The notes under the pieces were generated by a model. That model did not search any database and was not told the DNA's origin. It saw only the letters and a program-made list of their open reading frames with translations. The position numbers and the translations under genes are program-made. A DNA stretch of 17,140 nt from JACPKO01 sp964406775 (GTDB lineage Bacteria > Patescibacteriota > Microgenomatia > Daviesbacterales > UBA10151), in contig CAYOSW010000025.1 of NCBI GenBank assembly GCA_964406775.1, positions 1 through 17,140 of the forward strand, given 5' to 3'. Numbering within the stretch: the first letter of the stretch is position 1; each line of letters begins with the position of its first letter. Of the stretch, positions 7,265-13,469 are shown in pieces.

Positions 7265-8755
7265 TTAAATGTATGCAGAGTGGTCGGCGATTTTTAAAAC
7301 TTCACCCGTATCTTCGGCAATTAAAACAGGAACGGGAATAATCTGCGCCTTTCTCACCAAGACTCCGAGCTCGGAATCAATAAGAATATCTTTTAAAAGT
7401 TCAGCGTTTGTCGCCATAGCTCTTTGTAAAACACGGTTATTTTCCTTAAGATCAGCCTCATTTAATAAGTTGCAAATAAACAGAAGATAGGGGCGTTTAC
7501 TGTTTTCTTTTGAGGTGTCCATAATCGACATCTTTGTTTTAATATTGCTGATTGCCGAGTTTGAATCTGCCGGAGTTGAGGAAAATCCTTGATCCTCAGG
7601 ATCATACTTGCCGATAGTCGCACCTCTTATCGAAACCGCCATATAGGTCTCTCCGTGTTCGGCAAAAGGATGATCAATATTTTTCTTGTTGGCGCTGGAT
7701 AAACCGGTCAGATATTGGAGCGCGATGCTTCTTGTCAGAAAAAATCTTAAAGCTTTTTTCTGATTGGGTGTTAATTCTCCATAGTTTTCTGCTATATAAC
7801 TTTTTAAAATATCCTGAAGAGCTGAAAATTTCTTCTCTGAAAGCAGTTTTTTTGTGACTTTCAAAAGATTTAAGAAGAAGACATTTATATATTTCAAATC
7901 GTGAAACTTGTGTTTATAAACTCCGAAAACCAGATTTTCCTTTATTAAACTTTCAGTAATGGTTTCTTTGAAAGTATTTGTCAGTTCCGTTGTCGAAAGA
8001 CTCCTGCCGTTTCCTTTCTTATCAGAATTAAGAATCACACCGAAGCTGTCAGTATCGTAAAGTGCCGGTATGCCGACCCGTTCCAGAGGTTTAAATCCCT
8101 TTTGAATCCTGAACTCGTTATATAAATTAGTCAGAGCCGGGATGGTTTTTTCCTCTAGAATTTTTAAATTGGCTTCCTCATTCGATAGCTTGGGACTGAG
8201 TTTGCCCATTTTCCTTTTTGCCGCCATAGCCCCGCATCCGTGACTCGGATCAATAAGCGAAGTGTGGGCAAAAACAATTTCCAAAAGTTCCATTCCGGAG
8301 GTAACCCTGCGGCGCAACGACTCTCCTAAATCGGTTGAGGAGGGGATTAACTTCCCATCCGATTTACGGGAAACGACCGCTATTTCTCCTGCCGGAACTT
8401 CCCAGAACTTGGCAAACCTGTCCCCCAAAAATACAGAAGGAATCCGTCCGTCTATGCAGAAGACAAATCCGATTACTATCCTGCCCAGAAGTTTCTTTTT
8501 CTCATCAACAATTTTTCTGAATTCTGATGTCCCTAAAGATTCTGAAACGAGATTATTCCGCTCAATTATCTTCAGAATTCTCGCCCGGTCTTCGGGTTGA
8601 ATCTGCTTGTTGATGTGTGTCCCGAAATGATCAAGATAAAGATTTAGCTGATCTTTTAAGGAGTCTATGGAAGCCCGGATATTAATTTTATTATCACGGT
8701 AAATTCTCTCAAAAATTTTTCTAGCTCTGTCAAATTGTCCGTGCGGGAGCTGCAT
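7265..8755 (-). CDS. CsoSCA/beta-carbonic-anhydrase-like protein, paralogue 2
   Basis: The 496-residue protein has a mainly helical first about 90 residues and no signal peptide. VFCIDGRIPSVFLGD (98-112) gives C100, D102 and R104, and HTSLIDPSHGCGA (164-176) gives H164 and C174. This is the Cys-x-Asp-x-Arg ... His-x(9)-Cys-Gly-Ala arrangement shared with the protein at 1661-3172 and matching the published zinc site of CsoSCA in residue types and rough spacing (64 and 10 here). Between these lies LGESLRRRVTSGMELLEIV (143-161), which aligns with paralogue 1. YDTDSFG (233-239) and DHP (361-363) also recur in both. Outside these points the two are very divergent, and this one is more Lys-rich. 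The stop of the upstream GT-C gene is 23 bp before the ATG. Enzymatic activity is inferred only; a non-catalytic or other zinc-enzyme role is possible. Confidence 0.6.
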   Translation of the reverse strand: MQLPHGQFDRARKIFERIYRDNKINIRASIDSLKDQLNLYLDHFGTHINKQIQPEDRARILKIIERNNLVSESLGTSEFRKIVDEKKKLLGRIVIGFVFCIDGRIPSVFLGDRFAKFWEVPAGEIAVVSRKSDGKLIPSSTDLGESLRRRVTSGMELLEIVFAHTSLIDPSHGCGAMAAKRKMGKLSPKLSNEEANLKILEEKTIPALTNLYNEFRIQKGFKPLERVGIPALYDTDSFGVILNSDKKGNGRSLSTTELTNTFKETITESLIKENLVFGVYKHKFHDLKYINVFFLNLLKVTKKLLSEKKFSALQDILKSYIAENYGELTPNQKKALRFFLTRSIALQYLTGLSSANKKNIDHPFAEHGETYMAVSIRGATIGKYDPEDQGFSSTPADSNSAISNIKTKMSIMDTSKENSKRPYLLFICNLLNEADLKENNRVLQRAMATNAELLKDILIDSELGVLVRKAQIIPVPVLIAEDTGEVLKIADHSAYI

Positions 8756-8765
8756 AATCTCCTGG

Positions 8766-8794
8766 ATTATATATCAACTTACTTTGGAATTAAA
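8766..8794 (-). promoter_or_regulatory. Promoter of carbonic-anhydrase-like paralogue 2
   Basis: A perfect TATAAT (8766-8771, minus strand) lies 10 nt before the ATG at 8755. The best -35 at 17 bp is a weak TTTAAT (8789-8794) inside the end of the upstream gene. AGGAG also lies 3 nt before the ATG, so either a leaderless or a very short-leader start is possible. Confidence 0.45.
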
Positions 8795-11085
8795 AGATCA
8801 AAAGGGCCGAATGTCTTTTCCCTCTGGTAATTGTCGTTTATGTATTTACTGACGTTTTCCAATGCACCGGTTGTGAGTCCGCCGAAATTCTGATTTGCGT
8901 TCAGAACTATGAATTTAGGCTTATTTTGTTTGAGCTGATCTATCATCCTGTTTTGATATTCAGGAGAGAAAAAAGCATAAGGTGTATCGAATTGTGTTGC
9001 GCCAGTTCTGTCTGTGTAAAAATAAATTTCGGGATTCCAGGGAAAAACAAAAATCTTTTCTTCTTTATTTGAATTGAGCTGGATATACTCAACCAGTTCA
9101 AACATTGGCTGGGTGTCAATCTCCATTCCGATCAGGGCGCCTGATCCTCGCTCAAAATAATAAGCTTTATAGTCTCCGAAAACTTTTCCGTAAGACTGAT
9201 ACTTAAATAACTGTTGATTTAAAAAAGCATTATTTACGGACGGTCTGGCTACGACTAAAACTAAAAACAAGACAATCCCTAAAGTTAAAGCTTTTTGAGT
9301 CTCATAAAGCTTTGATAAAGAGTAAATAAACAATACCAGTGCAACACCCAGCACAAACAATAAATGATACCAATCCGAGCGTCCCAGGGCTGCACGGGTA
9401 AGAATTAACCCGAAGAATGCCGTGATCATCGCCCGGTTAATTTCTAAATTGCTTTTTTGGGCAGTAAAGAATCTGTATAAACCGAAAATCAGGAATCCTA
9501 TTATAACCAGCTTAGTACCTTCCCAAAAAATGGTGACCGAATCAAGGTATTCATCGAAGACGTCAAAATGAAAATACGAATGTGTCACTGAGCGGTCAAT
9601 AGGCGTATTAAAGTAGCCGAGGGAGAAAGCCCTGGCATAAAAAGTAGTTTGCTCAAACATTCCCGCAAGTGCGCCTGTGGACAGCAGGTAAATTCCAAAT
9701 AAGCCTAAAGTTACAAAAACCCCTCCAGCTAAAGATAAGTTCTCTTTTATTTTTTGTGCAGAAATAAATCCTGAACCGCTGAAAACATTCAGTCCGAAAA
9801 AGAGAGTCAACAGTACCGCGAGCCCCGATTCAATACTGAGCATTAACGCCAGTGAGGCAAAAACTCCGGATAAAGCTAATTTCCATAACTTTTTGCTTTC
9901 CATAAATCCGAAAAAGAAAAGGAGCGATACAAGAGAAATTCCCAATCTTATTTCGATATTATTCCTTATTAAGGTATACGTAACGGCCATATAGATAAAG
10001 AAGGCAAGAAGTGAAAAAGCCGGATTTTTGATGAGTTTTTTTGCAAAGAAAAAGTAGATTATGAGGCCTGCAACTTGGAGAAGATGCAGGAAAAGGCGTT
10101 CAGAATATAAATTAAACCCGGAAATCATTGAAAACAGATGCATCCCCCAGGGAATAAGGGGCGAGTGGTACACCGCCACATCCGTATAAAGGGATTGTCC
10201 GTTTATCAGTCTTTGAACCCAGGCAAGCCAAAATCCTTCCTCGACCGAATCAAAGTTACCGACATAAAAAGCCGGATTAAAAGCGGCAAGAAACACTATG
10301 GAGGCGGGACTGAGAACATTAACGTACCATCCCTTATCAAGAAAACCCGGTCTGAATTTTAGTATTAAGAAAGAAATAATTCCTGTGACTGCTAAAAGTC
10401 CTGCAAGCTGAACCGCATTAGTCGGAAATAGAACCGCTGTTAAAAGTAAAACTCCGGGGAAGTTTTCAAAAAATCCGCTTACCTTTTTACCTAATATAGA
10501 AAGAAGAATTAGAGGTGTAATAAAAAGAAAGACTAAGGAAAGCGCCGGAACTGTTGTTAGATTATTTGTAAGCAGAGTTAAAATAAACCCCAAAAAAATC
10601 CCGTTTTGAAGACGCAATTTTCCTGCTGATGTGCTTAACTTTTCCCGTAAATCAGCCAATTGAAAACTTTTTCCAAACCATCCGGTTACGAAATAAAGCG
10701 CCTCAAACACCGCAACCATAACGAGTACCTGCTTTGAGGAAAACGCCAGAAAATGAGTCTGGATAAATGCAGTTACAGAAAAAATCAAAAGAAGGATGTC
10801 CGCAAACGCAAAATCAGCTTTTTTAGGTAAAATTGATTTGCCGTAAAAATTAATTACGAAGAAAAATAAAGCTAGGCTGCCCGCAAGTATAAAGTCCAAA
10901 ATATCAAAAGTTTTCGAAAAAGCCAGCTTCTGACTGACGCCCGGCATATCAAACGATAGAAAATTAATGTTAAATTTCGTTATCAGCAATTCTGTCAAAA
11001 TCAGAGATAAGGAACTTCCAAACAAGAGCGAGGAAATCAGTATAATGAGTAAGTTTTTCCTGCCTGTAAGTTGCATCAAATTCAT
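8779..11085 (-). CDS. GT-C (family 39-like) membrane glycosyltransferase
   Basis: The 768-residue protein is strongly hydrophobic with more than ten predicted transmembrane segments, from about residue 11 to 615. It resembles dolichyl-phosphate-mannose-protein mannosyltransferase/ArnT-type GT-C enzymes, which use lipid-linked sugars at the outer face of the membrane. FDSVEEGFW (278-286) lies in the first large outer loop where these enzymes have the acidic D/E-E motif. LYTDVAVYHSPL (299-310) matches the common Y-x-D ... x-P loop, and an Arg of ERLFLHLL (329-336) fits the helix after it. GRSDWYHLLFVLG (568-580) matches the late G-R-x-x-x-H/Y segment. A soluble C-terminal domain (about 640-768) contains IFVFPWNPEIYFYTDR (678-693), typical of the family. 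The extra N-terminal membrane block (1-245) makes it longer than usual. AAGGAG 9 nt before the ATG is one of the few good Shine-Dalgarno sequences here. Confidence 0.75.
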   Translation of the reverse strand: MNLMQLTGRKNLLIILISSLLFGSSLSLILTELLITKFNINFLSFDMPGVSQKLAFSKTFDILDFILAGSLALFFFVINFYGKSILPKKADFAFADILLLIFSVTAFIQTHFLAFSSKQVLVMVAVFEALYFVTGWFGKSFQLADLREKLSTSAGKLRLQNGIFLGFILTLLTNNLTTVPALSLVFLFITPLILLSILGKKVSGFFENFPGVLLLTAVLFPTNAVQLAGLLAVTGIISFLILKFRPGFLDKGWYVNVLSPASIVFLAAFNPAFYVGNFDSVEEGFWLAWVQRLINGQSLYTDVAVYHSPLIPWGMHLFSMISGFNLYSERLFLHLLQVAGLIIYFFFAKKLIKNPAFSLLAFFIYMAVTYTLIRNNIEIRLGISLVSLLFFFGFMESKKLWKLALSGVFASLALMLSIESGLAVLLTLFFGLNVFSGSGFISAQKIKENLSLAGGVFVTLGLFGIYLLSTGALAGMFEQTTFYARAFSLGYFNTPIDRSVTHSYFHFDVFDEYLDSVTIFWEGTKLVIIGFLIFGLYRFFTAQKSNLEINRAMITAFFGLILTRAALGRSDWYHLLFVLGVALVLFIYSLSKLYETQKALTLGIVLFLVLVVARPSVNNAFLNQQLFKYQSYGKVFGDYKAYYFERGSGALIGMEIDTQPMFELVEYIQLNSNKEEKIFVFPWNPEIYFYTDRTGATQFDTPYAFFSPEYQNRMIDQLKQNKPKFIVLNANQNFGGLTTGALENVSKYINDNYQREKTFGPFDLLIPK

Positions 11086-11133
11086 TGTATCAGACTCCTT
11101 GTTAAATTTTCAGAGCTTATTTTGTTAAAAAGA

Positions 11134-11141
11134 AGTATAAT
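11134..11141. promoter_or_regulatory. Overlapping divergent -10 elements (AGTATAAT)
   Basis: One 8-bp stretch holds TATAAT on the plus strand (11136-11141), 12 nt before the ATG at 11154, and TATACT on the minus strand (11134-11139), about 48 nt before the ATG of the GT-C gene at 11085. No good -35 is visible for either. The plus-strand product would be nearly leaderless; the minus-strand one would have a leader with a Shine-Dalgarno sequence. Confidence 0.5.
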
Positions 11142-11153
11142 TTGCATCTAAAA

Positions 11154-11705
11154 ATGGCAAGCATACAAGAGCTTTTCAGCACAGGATATGTCTTCAAGCA
11201 AATTTATACGGCGGATAAACCGAATAAATCAATAGTCCTGGAACTGGAGCGCTCGAGAGTTGATGTACCTAATCTAATGAGCCCCCAGGAATCAGCCCAA
11301 TTCATAACTTTAGATTTGAAGAGTTATTTAAACGACAGAATCAACGGAGATGTGAGCATACCGAGAGCTGAGGATATACCCGGAATCGGGAGGGATTATA
11401 TAATCAATGCGAAAGTCCCGGAAAAAGGCATATTTAATTTAGCCAGAGTTATGTCCAGGGAACGGGCACAAAGACTTGCTATTGCATTTTCTGTTGAATC
11501 AGCCAAAGCTTACCCCAACGTGAAGAGTATGTGGCCGGGCGAGGATCCCGTATCTTCAGGAGAATTTCAAATGAATACCATAGTTGAATACAGCCAACTT
11601 TTCGCTTATACGGATCAGGCACTTAAAACGGGAAGATACACAGATGCGAGCGATCACATCCGGAGATTTAGAAGAGCAAAAAAGCAAACTATGGGAGTAT
11701 TTTAA
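11154..11705 (+). CDS. Hypothetical protein, 183 aa
   Basis: I do not recognise a family. The ATG at 11154 (MASIQELF) is preferred over an in-frame TTG 12 nt earlier because TATAAT ends 12 nt before the ATG, so the TTG would fall at or before the start of transcription. The protein is soluble, without signal peptide or membrane segment. It mixes alpha and beta, with helical stretches near the residues ARVMSRERAQRLAIAFS in its middle and an Arg/Lys-rich C-terminus (HIRRFRRAKKQ). It is the first of four plus-strand genes that are separated by short gaps holding promoters. No cysteines are seen. Its function and any link to the ATP synthase are unknown. Confidence 0.6.
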   Translation: MASIQELFSTGYVFKQIYTADKPNKSIVLELERSRVDVPNLMSPQESAQFITLDLKSYLNDRINGDVSIPRAEDIPGIGRDYIINAKVPEKGIFNLARVMSRERAQRLAIAFSVESAKAYPNVKSMWPGEDPVSSGEFQMNTIVEYSQLFAYTDQALKTGRYTDASDHIRRFRRAKKQTMGVF

Positions 11706-11734
11706 TTGCTTTTTCTCATAAAATATCCTATAAT
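11706..11734 (+). promoter_or_regulatory. Leaderless promoter of the secreted 164-aa protein gene
   Basis: TTGCTT (11706-11711) begins right after the stop codon of the previous gene. A 17-bp spacer leads to a perfect TATAAT (11729-11734), and 11 nt remain to the ATG at 11746. Confidence 0.7.
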
Positions 11735-11745
11735 ACCCAGAATAT

Positions 11746-12240
11746 ATGGCCGTAGACCGACCGCATCTAAAACCTTCAAGAAGTTTTTTCCGGGCTTTAC
11801 CTTTTCTTGCAGCTCTAACAGTTGGCGTTGCTTATGTTGTTGCTCCTCCTATGGAAAGAGCCGAAGCCTCTTGGAAAGGAACTGGATGCGTTACCGGAAA
11901 GAGGGAAGAAGCCGGTAAACGTTATGACGGCATAATAAGAGCGTACACTCCCGATCTGGAAGTCGTTTCTGTCAGATTCAGAGACGGATCAACTATGGAT
12001 TTCACAAGCCCCGGATCTATCAAAGCCGAGCCCGGAGATGAAGTAAGAGCCGATCTTTTCTCTTCAGTTCCTTTTGAGGGAAGTTTAGGAGAGCGCTTGG
12101 CAACAAACAGAGTCAACGATGCAGTCAGCGAAGCCCGTATTATCAGACAAAGAGCAATGATTGGTGTAGTCAGCGGCCAGAGACCTCTCACAACCCAATT
12201 AGATGTTATAAAACCTCAAGGTTGCACCTCAGGATCTTAA
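11746..12240 (+). CDS. Secreted or membrane-anchored hypothetical protein with two cysteines
   Basis: The 164-residue protein has a basic n-region (to about R16), a hydrophobic core over about 17-34 and then PPMERAEASW, consistent with a signal peptide (possible cleavage near AEA, 39-41) or an N-terminal anchor. The exported part, about 120 residues, has just two cysteines, C48 and C160, near its two ends, which could form a disulfide. The middle, from GIIRAYTPDLEVVSVRF (62-78) through GSTMDF and a GDEV turn (97-100), looks like a small beta-barrel, perhaps OB- or PRC-like; this is only a pattern impression. A longer frame opening at 11706 in another phase is rejected in favour of the ATG at 11746, which has the well-placed promoter. 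I do not recognise the family. Confidence 0.65.
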   Translation: MAVDRPHLKPSRSFFRALPFLAALTVGVAYVVAPPMERAEASWKGTGCVTGKREEAGKRYDGIIRAYTPDLEVVSVRFRDGSTMDFTSPGSIKAEPGDEVRADLFSSVPFEGSLGERLATNRVNDAVSEARIIRQRAMIGVVSGQRPLTTQLDVIKPQGCTSGS

Positions 12241-12249
12241 CCCATTTTC

Positions 12250-12278
12250 TTGAATTAAATCTTTCAGACAGCTAGAAT
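12250..12278 (+). promoter_or_regulatory. Leaderless promoter of the 84-aa protein gene
   Basis: TTGAAT (12250-12255), a 17-bp spacer and TAGAAT (12273-12278) end 7 nt before the ATG at 12286, so the mRNA should start at or next to the ATG. Confidence 0.65.
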
Positions 12279-12285
12279 TTTGCAA

Positions 12286-12540
12286 ATGAATAAAGCCCTA
12301 AAAAGAAGTCTTCTTATCGGGAGAGTAGTTTTAATACCGTTTTTACCCGGAAGCGGATTTTCCGGTACATCTGCCGAAGATCTGGTACGCAATTTTACTG
12401 AGTCATTAAATAGGATTTATGAACAAAACGTTGCAAAGTATAAGGAACTTAAAGATTTCTGGAGCAACCCTGATCAGCGGATCCGAGAATTTGTTTTAAG
12501 GGGTCACGAAGGCGGAATCAGAGGCATAGACCGCCGGTAA
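12286..12540 (+). CDS. Small membrane-anchored or secreted hypothetical protein, 84 aa
   Basis: The ATG at 12286 (MNKALKRSLLIG) is chosen over an in-frame TTG two codons earlier because of the -10 element 7 nt upstream. A basic n-region is followed by a hydrophobic stretch (about residues 8-24, LLIGRVVLIPFLPGSGF) interrupted by one Arg. After it comes a charged helical part, LNRIYEQNVAKYKELKDFW at about 40-58, and a basic end. It may be a signal anchor with a short coiled-coil-like domain outside. No family is recognised. It sits between the two-cysteine exported protein and the 213-residue protein, all on the plus strand, each with its own promoter. Confidence 0.55.
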   Translation: MNKALKRSLLIGRVVLIPFLPGSGFSGTSAEDLVRNFTESLNRIYEQNVAKYKELKDFWSNPDQRIREFVLRGHEGGIRGIDRR

Positions 12541-12549
12541 AGCGCAAAC

Positions 12550-12578
12550 TTGAAAAATTAACCCGAAAGATAGATAAT
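12550..12578 (+). promoter_or_regulatory. Leaderless promoter of the 213-aa protein gene
   Basis: TTGAAA (12550-12555), a 17-bp spacer and GATAAT (12573-12578) end 6 nt before the ATG at 12585. Confidence 0.65.
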
Positions 12579-12584
12579 TGTACT

Positions 12585-13226
12585 ATGGGATATTTAGAAA
12601 GAAGCCGTAAAATAGTCGGCGAGTCTCAGCAAAACTTGGATATACAACTTAATGGCCTGACCGTCGCCCATATGGGCACAGGGTTTGCCAGAGCCGGCGC
12701 ATTCTATTCACCTGAGATGGGTAGAGTTATCCCTGTCGGATTTAAATTTCCCACGGGATACAGTGCCCGTTACTCTTATAGGCACAGATTTCAGGCTGAA
12801 AGAGCAGCTCAGGAACTATTTTTAATTGATCTTATTGATCGAGAAGTTCCCAATGTCGCACATATGCTTCCAACGTTCAGAGGGGTGGTTATGGATTCTA
12901 CTAATAATGTTTTAGCTATTATGACGGAAGATTTTTCCGCAGGAGGAAAACTTAAAGTTGAAGACCATAAAACTATTCCCGATGAGCTTGACGACTTCTT
13001 TGCCCAAAATTATCCCAGATTCAGCGCCTATGGATCTGTATCAATTCTAGAACATATGGCTTTCAAGGCAGGAGAACAGATAAAACTCGATGATTTTGAC
13101 AGTATCGTTTATTTCGAAAATACAGACAGAAGAGCAATCACCGAAATTAGAAATAACCTGGGAAGCTACGCTATCCGGACTGATAGAGACATAATTCAGG
13201 AGTATTTGGATTCGGACCCGCTATAA
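12585..13226 (+). CDS. Hypothetical protein, 213 aa, faintly kinase-like
   Basis: The protein is soluble, without signal peptide or cysteine. I do not recognise a family with confidence. The order of elements recalls a small protein- or aminoglycoside-kinase-like fold: VGFKF (51-55) as a beta-strand with Lys54, an AERAAQELFLIDLI helix (71-84) with Glu77 as a possible partner, the strand AIMTEDFSAGG (111-121) at the hinge position, and IKLDDFDSIVYF (166-177), where Asp-x-Phe/Asp pairs could stand for the metal-binding segment. No catalytic H-R-D-like loop or glycine-rich loop is clear, so it would be a degenerate or unusual kinase, or not one at all. It converges with the last small gene of the atp operon across a 38-bp gap. 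Confidence 0.6.
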   Translation: MGYLERSRKIVGESQQNLDIQLNGLTVAHMGTGFARAGAFYSPEMGRVIPVGFKFPTGYSARYSYRHRFQAERAAQELFLIDLIDREVPNVAHMLPTFRGVVMDSTNNVLAIMTEDFSAGGKLKVEDHKTIPDELDDFFAQNYPRFSAYGSVSILEHMAFKAGEQIKLDDFDSIVYFENTDRRAITEIRNNLGSYAIRTDRDIIQEYLDSDPL

Positions 13227-13242
13227 CTTTGAGATACAGCGC

Positions 13243-13262
13243 ATTTTAAAAAAAGATCAGAC
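13243..13262 (-). terminator. Possible weak terminator after the atp operon
   Basis: Reading the minus strand past the stop at 13265, AAAAG, a 6-nt loop and CTTTT are followed by more T residues (seven in a row in total). The stem is short and AT-rich, so this is a weak candidate. It would also face the convergent gene ending at 13226. Confidence 0.25.
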
Positions 13263-13264
13263 TT

Positions 13265-13462
13265 TTATTTAGTAGAATTACCCAACCTTTGTTCAGCAGC
13301 TACGACCCTGCTTGCAGGGCGGGGAGATATATACATCCAGCCTTCTTCGAAGTGAGTTTTGCTCATTCGGAGCGTTAAAGCATAGCGGTCAGCTCTGGCA
13401 TTCAACCTTTGCTGTAAACCTTTTTCATATGCGGCTGCTGATTCTTTTGCGCTGAGTCTCAT
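13265..13462 (-). CDS. Small protein downstream of atpD, 65 aa
   Basis: The ATG at 13462 is 7 nt after the atpD stop on the same strand, so the gene looks like the last one of the operon, in the place where atpC normally stands. The product is not epsilon. It has a helical, Ala/Arg/Gln-rich first part (SAAAYEKGLQQRLNARADRY at 8-27), then a mixed part with HFEEGWMYISPRP (37-49) and a basic end. No signal peptide, membrane segment or cysteine is present. No Shine-Dalgarno is visible, which would fit coupling to atpD translation. I do not recognise a family. Together with the two small genes further up the operon it forms a set of 64-66 residue proteins. Tight packing is the main evidence that it is real. 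Confidence 0.65.
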   Translation of the reverse strand: MRLSAKESAAAYEKGLQQRLNARADRYALTLRMSKTHFEEGWMYISPRPASRVVAAEQRLGNSTK

Positions 13463-13469
13463 TTTCTAT

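Noticed and set aside
11142..11153. TTG start for the 183-aa gene
   Set aside because: It lies 1 nt after the TATAAT element and would not be transcribed; the ATG at 11154 fits the promoter.
11706..11918. 70-codon plus-strand frame before and across the secreted protein gene
   Set aside because: It overlaps the 164-aa gene in another phase, and the promoter and signal peptide support the latter.
12280..12285. TTG start for the 84-aa gene
   Set aside because: It is directly after the TAGAAT element, upstream of any likely start of transcription.
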